A DNA stretch of 31,908 nt from Coriobacteriaceae bacterium (GCA_019420325.1 JAHZHK010000024.1:1-31908); one strand, 5' to 3'; counted from the first letter of the stretch, positions 16,449 through 24,997 are shown. Notes: generated by a model not told the origin, from the sequence alone. Numbers and translations are program-made.

Positions 16449-18032
16449 ATGTCGCAGTGGACGCGCGAGATCACGCACGCTTTGGGATTCAACGAGCAGC
16501 ACGCCGAGCCGGGCTCAAGCGCGGCACTGGCTTTTTCATTCGGCATCACCCTGCAGGCCCCGTTCAGCATCTTTCACGCAAACGCGGTCACTTTCACCCC
16601 TGAGGCCGCGCATGCCGTTTCCATCTCGTTTTTCTTGGCTATGGCCGTGTTCGCAGGCATCGTGTCGTATCGTCGGGCCGAGGCCTACGACTACTTTCGC
16701 AAAGCCTCCTGCGCCATCACCTGGTCGCTCGTATGCGCGGCCGTAGTGGGGGCGATTCCCCTTCTCGAGGCGGCGCAGATGACGAACGTCGTGCTACTGG
16801 CGATTGTGGGCACCGCGCTGGGCGTGGGACTGACCGCCATCTTCCTATTCCTGGCGCATCTCTTCACGCGCACCTACATCCCCGACATCCTCAAACGCGC
16901 GTTTGCAGGCGCGGCGTTCGCCATCCTGCTCGAGGCCGTGATCATCGTGCGCTTGCCCGATCCCTGGGGCTATGTCGCATGCGCCGTTTTGCTGGCCGTC
17001 AATACGCCGCTTCTGGTCATGCTGCTCAAGAATGCCCCGGCAATCGGCGACGTCGCGCATTTCAAGGCATATAGCGAGCGACCTGGCGAATTCCGCCTCT
17101 TTGCGGCCAAAGTCGCCATGCCGGTGGCATGCACGGGCATCGTGCTGCGCATGTTCTATGCCCAGTCGGAGCACTTCATGGACGCGTTGCCGCTCCCCGG
17201 CTTTCTCAACGACGTGACGTTGGCGGTGTTCATCGGCGTGGCCTACGTCATCACGTGCTTTGCCATCTACGGCGTGCGCAGCTTTGGCTGGCCGTTTGCC
17301 CAGTTCTTCAGCTTCCTCATCCCGCTTGTGTGCCTCTACGGCTCCGTTAGCGTATCCACCGTTATTGCAAGCGCGGCGACCTACGACGGCGGTACGCCGA
17401 TGATGGTGTGCGTCACACTGGCCCTCACCTGGTCGTTCATGGGCGGTGCAAGCCTTGAGTACCTGATTCGCAGCGCCTCAGTGTTTGGCATGGGCCTGTC
17501 GAGCATGGCCGCGGGCATTCTTGTGGGCGACGTTTTCGTGCACATGGGGCTTCTTGGCACACCGCTGGGCAGCATCCTGCTCGGACTTGTATGCCTCATC
17601 ATGGCCATCGGCTATCTGCCGCCCCGACCCGCCCCCAACCTCACGCGCTCGAACTACGCCACTCCCCTGCGCTCGACGACGGCACCCGACGACGAGCCGG
17701 AAGAGGCAGACGACGAGATTGCAAGCGAAGAGGAGCTCGCCAGCGAGGTGGCCGCTGCCGCAAAACCGCATGTCCCCGTGAGGGGCCGCTTCATGCGCCG
17801 CTGCGACACGGTGGCGCAGACCTTCTTGCTCTCTGCACGCGAGACCGAGGTACTCTACCTGCTTGCCAAGGGCCGCTCGATGAACCACATCATGGAAGAA
17901 CTCGTCATCTCCGAAGGCACGGCCAAAACCCACATCAACCACGTGTACAAGAAGCTCAACGTTCACTCCCGCCACGAACTCCTCGACCTCATCGAGTCTA
18001 TCGAAGTGGAGGATGTTGACTTCGAGGGATAG
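16449..18032 (+). CDS. LuxR-type regulator with multi-spanning membrane N-terminus
   Basis: A 527-residue protein. Residues 20 to about 395 are a series of roughly ten to twelve hydrophobic segments. An acidic linker follows (DDEPEEADDEIASEEELASE), then a C-terminal LuxR/GerE DNA-binding domain: LSARETEVLYLLAKGRS, ISEGTAKTHINHVYKKLNVH, HELLDLIES. The membrane part probably senses a ligand and the cytoplasmic domain binds DNA. Such regulators beside molybdoenzyme genes control substrate-induced expression in Eggerthella lenta. It is divergent from the molybdoenzyme operon, the likely target. ATG 16449 has GGGGAG about 9 bases upstream and a TATAAT box near 16400. A hairpin terminator follows at 18102. 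Confidence 0.92.
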   Translation: MSQWTREITHALGFNEQHAEPGSSAALAFSFGITLQAPFSIFHANAVTFTPEAAHAVSISFFLAMAVFAGIVSYRRAEAYDYFRKASCAITWSLVCAAVVGAIPLLEAAQMTNVVLLAIVGTALGVGLTAIFLFLAHLFTRTYIPDILKRAFAGAAFAILLEAVIIVRLPDPWGYVACAVLLAVNTPLLVMLLKNAPAIGDVAHFKAYSERPGEFRLFAAKVAMPVACTGIVLRMFYAQSEHFMDALPLPGFLNDVTLAVFIGVAYVITCFAIYGVRSFGWPFAQFFSFLIPLVCLYGSVSVSTVIASAATYDGGTPMMVCVTLALTWSFMGGASLEYLIRSASVFGMGLSSMAAGILVGDVFVHMGLLGTPLGSILLGLVCLIMAIGYLPPRPAPNLTRSNYATPLRSTTAPDDEPEEADDEIASEEELASEVAAAAKPHVPVRGRFMRRCDTVAQTFLLSARETEVLYLLAKGRSMNHIMEELVISEGTAKTHINHVYKKLNVHSRHELLDLIESIEVEDVDFEG

Positions 18033-18101
18033 GGCGATCGTGGGGGAAGAGGACACTCTCCCGCGGAGCCGAGTGCTCGTACAGAGGGTGACGGAAAACC
18101 C

Positions 18102-18136
18102 AGGGCACGGGGTGCTTCGCGCCTTGTGCCCTTTTC
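18102..18136 (+). terminator. Terminator of the LuxR gene
   Basis: A 14-bp stem (18102-18115 with 18119-18132, three G-T pairs) has a TTC loop and runs into TTTTCC. It starts 70 bases after the LuxR stop codon. Confidence 0.8.
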
Positions 18137-18211
18137 CTTGCCCTCACTGCGCAGGCTGCTTCGGGGAGCGCCCTCTTCCTTGGACGCCCGCCATGCTGGT
18201 TGGGGGAAAGA

Positions 18212-18247
18212 CGAAAAGGGCCCCGCGGCACTATGTGCGCGAGGCCC
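18212..18247 (-). terminator. Terminator of the exported-protein genes
   Basis: GGGCCCCGCGGCAC (18218-18231) pairs with GTGCGCGAGGCCC (18235-18247) with one bulge and one mismatch around a TAT loop. On the minus strand it is followed by TTTT and then CGTCTTT. It lies about 47 bases after the stop at 18294. Confidence 0.75.
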
Positions 18248-18293
18248 AGAGACGTCTGCCAACGGAAAGCATGGCAGCCTTAAACCCGGATTG

Positions 18294-18941
18294 TTAGATC
18301 GTGCATGCTCCTTGGAGCTGAATCTCCTGGCCGTCGTCTGTTGTCACCGTCGCTTGATAACTCGGCCACAGGGCAACCGCAACACCAGCTACATCATCTG
18401 ACATCTCAAGCGTGAACCAGTCACGATTCTTGGCAGATTCCTCGTACTCAAAGTGCCCGATGATGCCGAGGGAGCTGCCGTTGAATGGGTAGGTGTAGCC
18501 AAAGATAGTATGGGTCGCTTGAATCGAGGTGTTCTTGGCAAGATTCTCCGAAGAGCCCGCCTGGATGGTTGCCGCGCTTCGGTAGATGAAGTTGCCAACA
18601 TACTCAAGCGATGCCGAACCCCGCAGCTGATAGCCCTCCTCGGCAGCGGCAGCATTCACCTGAACAGCACGGGATCCTATTGGAGTCGGCAACGCGTATC
18701 GAAGGACGAAATCAACGTCCTCATCGCAGAGCGGCTCCCTCTCCCCATAGGAGCGCACGATATCCTCGAAGCGCTCCGCAACGGCATCGGAAGACATGTC
18801 TGCGTTCGTCGAAAAGTCCCAAGAAGTAATCGTTCCAGCTTGAGCCCCACGCTCATGCGAGAGGGAGCAGAGCATGGAGAGCCCAGCCATGGCCCCAACC
18901 CCCACGAAGGCCCGACGGTCAACGGATGCGTGCTTCTTCAT
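18294..18941 (-). CDS. Exported protein of unknown function, paralogue A
   Basis: A 215-residue protein with a twin-arginine-like signal (VDRRAFVGVGAMAGLSMLC, cleavage probably near GAQA). The mature part has a helical N-terminal third (DAVAERFEDIVRSYGEREPL) and a beta-rich remainder with AATIQAGSSE, KNRDWF and ATVTTDDGQEIQL. These three motifs recur in the neighbouring gene (ATIQAGSGE, NRNWF, ATITTADG), so the two are paralogues. No enzyme motif or metal site is seen. ATG 18941 has AAGGGGGC upstream, 23 bases after the previous stop, so the genes form an operon. The coding sequence looks less GC-rich than its flanks, hinting at transfer. Confidence 0.8.
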   Translation of the reverse strand: MKKHASVDRRAFVGVGAMAGLSMLCSLSHERGAQAGTITSWDFSTNADMSSDAVAERFEDIVRSYGEREPLCDEDVDFVLRYALPTPIGSRAVQVNAAAAEEGYQLRGSASLEYVGNFIYRSAATIQAGSSENLAKNTSIQATHTIFGYTYPFNGSSLGIIGHFEYEESAKNRDWFTLEMSDDVAGVAVALWPSYQATVTTDDGQEIQLQGACTI

Positions 18942-18964
18942 GCCTGCCCCCTTAGAACGACGCC

Positions 18965-19555
18965 CTACGAGACGACGACCACGTATCCGTCGGCTGTAGT
19001 GATTGTCGCCGAATAGAAGAAACGATACGAAGTCGTGAATCCAACATACTGATCGTAGAATTCAGCGGCAAACCAGTTGCGGTTGTAACCCGTATAGGTT
19101 TGCGAGTAATTGTGGGTGACCGTACCCAGATAGTACCCGATGTAGCCAAACTTGATGGAAATCTGCTGAGAAACGCTCTCACCCGAGCCAGCTTGAATGG
19201 TTGCGCCCAGCGTGTAGTCGCCCACACCGTTCTGATAAGCATTACCCATGATTTCATAGGTCACGCCATTGTAGTAACGCGATCCGTAAATCGTATTGGT
19301 CTCGCGGGCGCCAGAGGGCGTAGCATAGAGGTCGACGAACTCGCGATCACTCGGCGAAAGCTCATCTCCCTCCGAGTAAGTCTCCGCCATTTGGAGGAAC
19401 CGTTGATTAATCGCACTGTCGTCAAGACCTTCGTTCTCCGGGAACATGCAGTCAGCCCGCGCCTTCTCCGCAGAGAAGACGCCCCCCGTAGTCAGCCCGG
19501 CAAGAACAAAGGCCGTTCCAGCAACCAACTCGCGTCGAGACATCCTGATACTCAT
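18965..19555 (-). CDS. Exported protein of unknown function, paralogue B
   Basis: A 196-residue protein starting MSIRMSRRELVAGTAFVLAG, a Tat-like signal with likely cleavage after KARA. The mature part parallels paralogue A: a helical region (DSAINQRFLQMAETYSEGDE), then Tyr- and Thr-rich strands with ATIQAGSGE, GYNRNWFAAEF and ATITTADGYVVVV. The many aromatic residues suggest a compact beta-sandwich, but no family is recognised. ATG 19555 is chosen for AAGGGA just upstream; the frame stays open to 19594. It follows the second LuxR gene by 134 bases on the same strand, so that regulator may control this pair. Confidence 0.8.
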   Translation of the reverse strand: MSIRMSRRELVAGTAFVLAGLTTGGVFSAEKARADCMFPENEGLDDSAINQRFLQMAETYSEGDELSPSDREFVDLYATPSGARETNTIYGSRYYNGVTYEIMGNAYQNGVGDYTLGATIQAGSGESVSQQISIKFGYIGYYLGTVTHNYSQTYTGYNRNWFAAEFYDQYVGFTTSYRFFYSATITTADGYVVVVS

Positions 19556-19689
19556 AAGCTTCCCTTTCTTCCTGTGAGAACCTTGCAGAGACACGGCGGG
19601 AAGTTCCTCAACGCGCCATCAACAGTAGTCAAGAAAGGCATCCAATGGCTTCACATCGAGATGGTGATATACCATTTGCGCTGGTAAAG

Positions 19690-21159
19690 CTAGTAAGAAT
19701 TCTCTTTAGGCAGCGTTAGGGACTTGATGAGGTCAATCAACTCTTGCTGGGAGTGGACTGAAAGCTTGGTGTAGATATGCTTGATGTGACTCCGCACGGT
19801 GTTGATGCTCACCGAAAGATCTCTGGCGATATACGGAGCCGTCCTACCATTGAAAAGCTCTCTGAGAACGTCACTTTCCCTTACCGTCAAATCGTACTTC
19901 TGAGCAACCGTAGCTATGGCATTCGGCTGAAATGCATCAATCTCCGTTGTGTTCGACTGCTTGGTCGACGCGACATGCGACCAATAACAGCTCGCCCCAT
20001 AGACGGCCGACGTCAAGAGGCATAGCTGAATCAAAATGTCCGCATCGCCCATAAGTGCGCCCATCACCTCCAATGTCGGTTCAAAGAAACCGCATGCAAG
20101 GGCAACGAGACATAGACGCGTGTCCAGCCCACTCAACCGCGAGGAACCAATGCTGGCACAGAGCGAAGGAATTGCCGACATCAAAACAAAGGCAGCACAA
20201 ACCGCGCCACCCGTGAAGAAAACTAACTGGAAAACGGGTGTCGACTGCTGACCTGGACTAAACAATTCGCCCGACAGAATCGCCATAGAGCAAAACAGAA
20301 AAGGAGAGGCAAGACACGCTAAAACCCTATGCGAGAAAACAGCCAAGACGCCCACGGCCAAGAGGCACCCGCAACATATCGACCCAAGAGCGGCCGTATC
20401 GGGCACCGTAGCATTCAACCAAGAGCGAAAGAGAAGCGAAAACGAGCAAGACAGGGTAAACCCCAAACTAGCCGATGCCACAAGCGCCCGAATATCAATA
20501 GAGCGAGGCTCCCCAGTCAAAGATACGTCCTCGGACAAGGAGCCAGAGGGGGCCTGGGCGTGCTTACACAAGATGACATGCACGGCTATTGGAAGAACAG
20601 GCAGGAAAACAGGCAAGCCAAGGCAATCGGTAACCAGATAGTTTGCTATCAGGAAAGCGACCGTCATCAAACATGACAACGCGATTACGGTGCAGCCCTC
20701 CAAGAGGCAATCCGGCAACGGCAAGCGTCGTGCGTATAAGCACCAGACAGATAGGCAGCCTATCTCAACAAAACAGGTTGCATACAGGGCAAATGATCGC
20801 GAACTTCCCGCAAGACTTTGAATCACGCTGAACGCAATGACGAGCACGCACAACACGATGCTCACAGGACGAGAGAACTCCTGTAACTTGCCCATACGAA
20901 AAAGGACCAGGGCGGCAATCACAGGTACGCAATACAACGCCCCAAACGAAGCGGCCACAGGGGTGTAGTACCCAACGGCACTCGAATTACCACTTGCTCG
21001 AGTCCCAAGAACGATAAGGGCTGTAAGAGCAACAAGCGCGGCGGCGGTACACGCAGTTGGCCAAAGCCTGCAAACTGCGGCGTTAACCCTCTTCGTCATG
21101 CCTCTGAAGCCATCAAGCGGCAGCCGATGCTTTTGGATGCGAACGAGCGGTCGTCCCAA
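19690..21159 (-). CDS. Second LuxR-type regulator with multi-spanning membrane N-terminus
   Basis: A 489-residue protein with about ten or more hydrophobic segments over residues 30-400 and a C-terminal LuxR/GerE helix-turn-helix: LTVRESDVLRELFNGRT, SVSINTVRSHIKHIYTKLSV, QELIDLIKSL. It has the same architecture as the regulator at 16449 but is clearly divergent from it. The start is uncertain. A TTG at 21159 has AAGGGAG 7 bases upstream; an ATG at 21099 (469 residues, MTKRVNAAVCRLW) gives a more usual N-terminus but has a poorly spaced ribosome site. The gene uses more A and T than the flanking genes. Its probable targets are the two exported-protein genes downstream on the same strand. Confidence 0.88.
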   Translation of the reverse strand: MGRPLVRIQKHRLPLDGFRGMTKRVNAAVCRLWPTACTAAALVALTALIVLGTRASGNSSAVGYYTPVAASFGALYCVPVIAALVLFRMGKLQEFSRPVSIVLCVLVIAFSVIQSLAGSSRSFALYATCFVEIGCLSVWCLYARRLPLPDCLLEGCTVIALSCLMTVAFLIANYLVTDCLGLPVFLPVLPIAVHVILCKHAQAPSGSLSEDVSLTGEPRSIDIRALVASASLGFTLSCSFSLLFRSWLNATVPDTAALGSICCGCLLAVGVLAVFSHRVLACLASPFLFCSMAILSGELFSPGQQSTPVFQLVFFTGGAVCAAFVLMSAIPSLCASIGSSRLSGLDTRLCLVALACGFFEPTLEVMGALMGDADILIQLCLLTSAVYGASCYWSHVASTKQSNTTEIDAFQPNAIATVAQKYDLTVRESDVLRELFNGRTAPYIARDLSVSINTVRSHIKHIYTKLSVHSQQELIDLIKSLTLPKENSY

Positions 21160-21313
21160 TACGCGTCTCCCTTCGACGGCGAGAGCATGCCAGCAATCAA
21201 GGTAGTCACTCCAGAAACCCCGTCAGCCCGACATCGCGTCGTTGCTCCCCAATACGCTAGGGCGCAAACACGGTACGTAGTGCAAACCGTTAGCCTACGC
21301 ACCGCGCATGAGC

Positions 21314-21534
21314 GCCTGCGGAACGCGGCGCGCCAGGTTCCGCCCTTACAAACGCGGGTTCTGGCGCGCAAGGCGCGCGGAGGCGCAGCGTACACATGGT
21401 ACGTAAGCCTTCGCGGAACGCAGCCGGCGAGGTTCCGCCCCTCTAAAAGCAGGTTCTGATGCGCAAGGCGCGCAGGGCCGCAGCGTACACATGGTACGTA
21501 AGGCCCTGCGGAACGCCGCGCATCAGGTTCTGCA
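21314..21534. repeat. Tandem structured extragenic repeats (about 95-base period)
   Basis: Two near-full units share an identical 23-base core at 21385-21407 and 21480-21502 (starting GCAGCGTACACATGG), exactly 95 bases apart; a partial third unit lies to the left, ending with a GGTTCCGCCC segment near 21336-21345. In the right unit nested arms pair: GCAGGGCC with GGCCCTGC around the core, and an outer 16-base pair (21449-21464 with 21519-21534) that mismatches only at its central GTTC. All units carry GCGGAACG and GGTTCCGC/GGTTCTGC. It lies just after queD on the minus strand. It resembles a repetitive extragenic palindrome cluster. The rest of 21160-21313 shows nothing else. Confidence 0.7.
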
Positions 21535-21535
21535 A

Positions 21536-21874
21536 CTATCCGTCGCGTTCCCAGGTGGCTTTATTGGTTTCGGTCTCCCATACCTCCACCTTGTAGCAAG
21601 TAGGACCCACCTGGTCGGCGCACCATTTCGCGATGTTCTCGGCCGTGGGGTTGCACGGCAGAGTCTCGTTGAGGTTGGTGTGGTCGATGACGCCGTGGAT
21701 GTTCTTCTTGATGCGCGTGAAGTCCACCACCATGCCGTCCTCGTTGAGCTCAGCGGCCTTGCAGTGCACCACGACGATCCAGTTGTGGCCGTGAAGCGCC
21801 TCGCAATAACCCTCCAAGCAGGAGTTCACCGCGTGGGCACCGGAAATCTCGAGTCGTTTGCTCACGTAGTACAT
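21536..21874 (-). CDS. queD: 6-carboxy-5,6,7,8-tetrahydropterin synthase (QueD/PTPS family)
   Basis: A 112-residue enzyme of the 6-pyruvoyltetrahydropterin synthase fold. QueD converts 7,8-dihydroneopterin triphosphate to 6-carboxytetrahydropterin in 7-deazaguanine (queuosine) synthesis. The zinc histidines are H14 (SGAHAV), H28 and H30 (LHGHNW), and the catalytic cysteine is C24 in CEALHGH. DFTRIKK and DHTNLNE match the conserved middle. Its length is at the short end for the family. ATG 21874 lies 5 bases after the aminotransferase stop, with GGGG in that stop region as ribosome site, so the two are co-transcribed. No queC, queE or queF is present here, so partners must lie elsewhere. Confidence 0.88.
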   Translation of the reverse strand: MYYVSKRLEISGAHAVNSCLEGYCEALHGHNWIVVVHCKAAELNEDGMVVDFTRIKKNIHGVIDHTNLNETLPCNPTAENIAKWCADQVGPTCYKVEVWETETNKATWERDG

Positions 21875-21879
21875 GCTTA

Positions 21880-23076
21880 TTACCCCTGGTATTCGTCGAA
21901 GAGGGCTTTGAAGGCGGACAGAGAGTTCTCAATGGTCTCCTTGGCCACGCAATAGGAAATGCGCACCCAGCCAGTCATGCCAAAGGAGTCGCTCGGCACG
22001 AGCAGCAGCTCATGGTTGTCGCGGGCACGCACGGAGAATGCCTGGGCGTCGGGCTCAAGGGCGCGCACCCACAGGTAGAAGGCACCCTCGGGCTCCACGC
22101 ACTCATAGCCGATGCCGCGCAGGCCCGTGAGCAGGATGTCGCGGTTCGTAGCATAGGCGGCAACGTCGGAAGGCAGCGTGCAGCACTTCTCCACCACCTT
22201 CTGCACGATGGCAGGGGCGCACACATAGCCCAGGGCACGGCCAGCACCGCAGATGGCGGCGTAGACCTCCTTGTGGGCGTGCATGGTGTTGGGCACGAGA
22301 ACATAGCCAATACGCTCGCCAGGCAGCGACAGCGACTTCGACCAGGAGTAGCACACCACGGTGTTCTCGTAGATGGCGGGCACCCACGGCACCTCGACGT
22401 CGGCGTAGGCAATCTCGCGATACGGCTCGTCGGCGATGAGGTAGATTGTGCGGCCGTTGGCTTCGCTCGCGCGGCGCAGGATGTCGGCGATGCCCTCGAG
22501 CACCTCGCGAGGATACACAGCGCCCGTGGGGTTGTTGGGCGAGTTGACGATGATCGCACGCGTCTTGGGACCGATGCGGCCGGCCAGGTCGGCGAGGTCG
22601 GGATACATGGTGTCCTGGCACGCAGGCGACAGCACGCAGGTACAGCCGGCGTTCTCGATCCACATGCGGTACTCGGGGAAGAAGGGGGCGATGACCACGA
22701 TCTCGTCACCCGGCTCGGTGAGGGCGCAGATGCTGGCGTCGAGTGCGGCGGCGGCACCCATGGTCATGTAGAGCATGCTAGCGTCGTACTGAGTGTCGAA
22801 GCGCTCGTTCAGGCTGTTTGCAATGGCCGTGCGCGTGGAGACGTAGCCCTGGGCCGGGGTGTAGCCGTGCAGCTCGACGGCAGGCGTGTCGAGGGCCTCG
22901 ATGAATGCCTGCTTCACCTGGGCAGGAGCCGGGATGGAGGGGTTGCCGATGGAGAAGTCGAACACCTTGTCGGCGCCGATCTGCGCCTTGCGGGCCAGGC
23001 CATAGGCGAACAGCTCGCGGATTGCCGAGCCCTGGGCGCCCAGCTTGTAGTATGTGGGATTGCAGCTCTCAGGCAT
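21880..23076 (-). CDS. PLP-dependent aminotransferase, class I/II (AspC-like)
   Basis: A 398-residue fold-type I aminotransferase of the cytosol. PLP-binding marks are visible: SPNNPTG (179-185, with the Asn that contacts the pyridine ring), ADEPYRE (215-221, with the Asp that pairs the ring nitrogen) and SWSKSLSLPGER (244-255, Lys247 the Schiff-base lysine). The profile resembles aspartate/aromatic aminotransferases of subgroup I-gamma; the substrate cannot be fixed from sequence. ATG 23076 is chosen for AAAGGAG 6 bases upstream; the frame stays open to 23205 in unsupported sequence. It is first in an operon with queD. The pairing gives no obvious pathway link. Confidence 0.9.
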   Translation of the reverse strand: MPESCNPTYYKLGAQGSAIRELFAYGLARKAQIGADKVFDFSIGNPSIPAPAQVKQAFIEALDTPAVELHGYTPAQGYVSTRTAIANSLNERFDTQYDASMLYMTMGAAAALDASICALTEPGDEIVVIAPFFPEYRMWIENAGCTCVLSPACQDTMYPDLADLAGRIGPKTRAIIVNSPNNPTGAVYPREVLEGIADILRRASEANGRTIYLIADEPYREIAYADVEVPWVPAIYENTVVCYSWSKSLSLPGERIGYVLVPNTMHAHKEVYAAICGAGRALGYVCAPAIVQKVVEKCCTLPSDVAAYATNRDILLTGLRGIGYECVEPEGAFYLWVRALEPDAQAFSVRARDNHELLLVPSDSFGMTGWVRISYCVAKETIENSLSAFKALFDEYQG

Positions 23077-23218
23077 GGAAGCTCCTTTGCATGTAGGGGC
23101 GCTCCACCGCCGGTCCGGAGCACAGGCGTGTGCCAAAAACTCAGCAGGCAAAGCGCAAGTGAGATGCGCGCTATCATAGTGCGCCCAAAGACGTTGCGGG
23201 TCCACAGCCCGCTAAGCG

Positions 23219-23253
23219 ACAAAAAAGCGCCCCCGACGTGCATCGAGGGCGCT
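23219..23253 (-). terminator. Terminator of the SPFH/NfeD operon
   Basis: AGCGCCC (23226-23232) pairs with GGGCGCT (23247-23253), with CGA/TCG inside after one mismatch. On the minus strand the stem is followed by a run of six or more T. It lies about 45 bases after the SPFH stop. The A-run on the right could let it work in the plus direction too. Confidence 0.82.
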
Positions 23254-23297
23254 GAAAAACTTGTGGCTGAACGCCGCGTTCTAAACCGCCAGCACGC

Positions 23298-24245
23298 CTA
23301 CTTCGTGGGCTGGAAGAGCTCGCCTGCGGTGGTGGCGAGGCCCGCCAGGCCCTGGATCTCGCTGGGGATGATGATCTTGGTCGCCTGACCATCGGCCACC
23401 TGCGCGAGGGCCTCGAGGCTCTTGAGGGTAAGCACTGCCTGGTCGGCGCCAGCCGCCTTCACCATCTCGATACCCTCGGCCGTGGCCTTCTGAACAGCAA
23501 GGATGGCCTGAGCCTCACCCTGGGCCCTAAGGATGGCGGCTTCCTTCTCAGCCTCGGCAGCAAGAATCTGCGCCTGCTTGGCAGCCTCGGCGCGAAGAAC
23601 AGCAGACTGCTTCTCGCCCTCGGCGACCAGAATGGCCGACTGCTTCTCGCCCTCTGCCTGCAGGATTGCCTCGCGGCGCTCACGCTCGGCCTTCATCTGC
23701 TTCTCCATGGAGGCACGGATGGCCTGCGGGGGCTCGATGTCCTTGAGCTCGACGCGGTTGATCTTGATGCCCCAGGCGTCGGTGGCGTCGTCGAGCGCGA
23801 TGCTCATGCGGGAGTTGATGGACTCGCGCGAGGTGAGCGTCTGGTCGAGCTCGAGGTCGCCGATGATGTTGCGCAGCGTGGTGGCGGTGAGGTTCTCAAT
23901 GGCGGCCATGGGGTCGCTCACGCCGTAGCAGAAGCGCTTGGCGTCGGTCACCTGGAAGAAAACGACGGTGTCGATCTTGACGGTGACGTTGTCGCGCGTG
24001 ATGACAGTCTGCGGCTCGAAGTCAACGACGTTCTCCTTGAGGGAGACCTTTGCGGCGACCTTCTCAACGAAGGGAAGCTTCAGGTGCAGGCCGGCCTTCC
24101 AGGTGGAACGGTAGGTGCCGAGGAACTCGATAATCCACGCGTCGGTCTGCTCCACCATGCGGATGCAGCGCGAGATGGCGTAGATCACGATGAGCGCGGC
24201 AATGATGACGACCAGGATGCCGGTCAGGTCAGTTCCGTAGATCAT
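23298..24245 (-). CDS. SPFH/band-7 membrane protein (stomatin/QmcA-like)
   Basis: A 315-residue protein with one N-terminal membrane segment (residues 8-28, GILVVIIAALIVIYAISRCI). An SPFH domain follows (about 30-190: GTYRSTWKAGLHLKLPFVEK, VITRDNVTVKIDTVVFFQV). A long charged coiled coil (about 185-260) is built on repeats such as EGEKQSAILVAEGEKQSAVL, and the C-terminal tail is hydrophobic-rich. These proteins oligomerise at the membrane and scaffold proteases or other complexes. ATG 24245 has AAAGGGG upstream. It lies 54 bases after nfeD, the common partner family of stomatin-like proteins. Confidence 0.92.
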   Translation of the reverse strand: MIYGTDLTGILVVIIAALIVIYAISRCIRMVEQTDAWIIEFLGTYRSTWKAGLHLKLPFVEKVAAKVSLKENVVDFEPQTVITRDNVTVKIDTVVFFQVTDAKRFCYGVSDPMAAIENLTATTLRNIIGDLELDQTLTSRESINSRMSIALDDATDAWGIKINRVELKDIEPPQAIRASMEKQMKAERERREAILQAEGEKQSAILVAEGEKQSAVLRAEAAKQAQILAAEAEKEAAILRAQGEAQAILAVQKATAEGIEMVKAAGADQAVLTLKSLEALAQVADGQATKIIIPSEIQGLAGLATTAGELFQPTK

Positions 24246-24299
24246 AGGTAGACCCCTTTCGTAGCTGCGGAGCTTCTTATCGAGCGAACTGCACGTGCG

Positions 24300-24731
24300 T
24301 TAGCCGAGCGGGCTGACGACGAGAACGGTGCTCTCCACTGCCTCGACGCGCGCCTTGCTGCCAGCAGACAGAGCCGAGCCGTCCTTGGTACGAGCGGACC
24401 ACGAGACATCAGCCAGGCGCACGCGGCCCGTGCCGTCCTGAGGAATGCCCTGCACCACGGTGACCGAGCGGCCCACGTACTCGTCGGAGTTCGTGACAGC
24501 GTCCTTCTCCTTAGACTCGCTCGACTTCTTCATGAAGGGGCGCAGCGCCGCCAAACCCAGCGCCGAGCACACCACGAAGACGATGACCTGCACGAGCAAG
24601 TCGGACACAAAGAAGCTCACGACAAAGGTAATGGCAGCGCCCAGGCAGAACCACAGGCACACGAGCGCAGGCGCCGCGGCCTCGGCCAGACCCAGCGCAA
24701 CGGTGATGCCGAGCCAGATGATGGGCGACAT
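24300..24731 (-). CDS. NfeD-family membrane protein
   Basis: A 143-residue short NfeD protein. Two or three hydrophobic segments fill the first 75 residues (IIWLGITVALGLAEAAAPAL and VIVFVVCSALGLAALRPFM). A C-terminal OB-fold domain follows, with VGRSVTVVQGIPQDGTGRVR and SARTKDGSALSAGSKARVEA. NfeD proteins pair with SPFH/stomatin proteins; this one lies directly upstream of such a gene in the same operon. ATG 24731 is chosen for AAGGAG about 9 bases upstream; the frame stays open to 24815. Confidence 0.9.
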   Translation of the reverse strand: MSPIIWLGITVALGLAEAAAPALVCLWFCLGAAITFVVSFFVSDLLVQVIVFVVCSALGLAALRPFMKKSSESKEKDAVTNSDEYVGRSVTVVQGIPQDGTGRVRLADVSWSARTKDGSALSAGSKARVEAVESTVLVVSPLG

Positions 24732-24780
24732 GAATGCACTCCTTTCTATCTCCCCTTGGTACCTATATATAGATGTGACC

Positions 24781-24809
24781 AGTATAACCCCACACCGGAC
24801 AGTTTTGAG
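24781..24809 (-). promoter_or_regulatory. Possible nfeD-SPFH promoter
   Basis: On the minus strand TATACT (24786-24781) lies 17 bases after CTCAAA (24809-24804), about 50 bases before the nfeD start. The -10 is good and the -35 is poor. Confidence 0.35.
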
Positions 24810-24997
24810 TAGCATGGGCGAGATAGGCGAGGTGGGGCGCGCTTTTCAAGCGATGTCATCAGAGCACGTCAGGCCCATTGCGCCGAGACTGAACTTGTCA
24901 CTCCTTGTGAAAATGCAATCGAGCCGTGGCAGAAGCGCCGCCTTGGGTTCGCTACACTTGACACGTCGGTCACTGTCCACGAAGGGATACATGTATC

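Noticed and set aside
18950..19687. Plus-strand frames antisense to the two exported proteins
   Set aside because: The minus-strand proteins share motifs with each other, have signal peptides and ribosome sites; the plus-strand frames have none.
21100..21535. Possible CRISPR array from regularly repeated sequence
   Set aside because: Only two to three units of about 95 bases with near-identical structure throughout; no short repeat with unique spacers and no cas genes.
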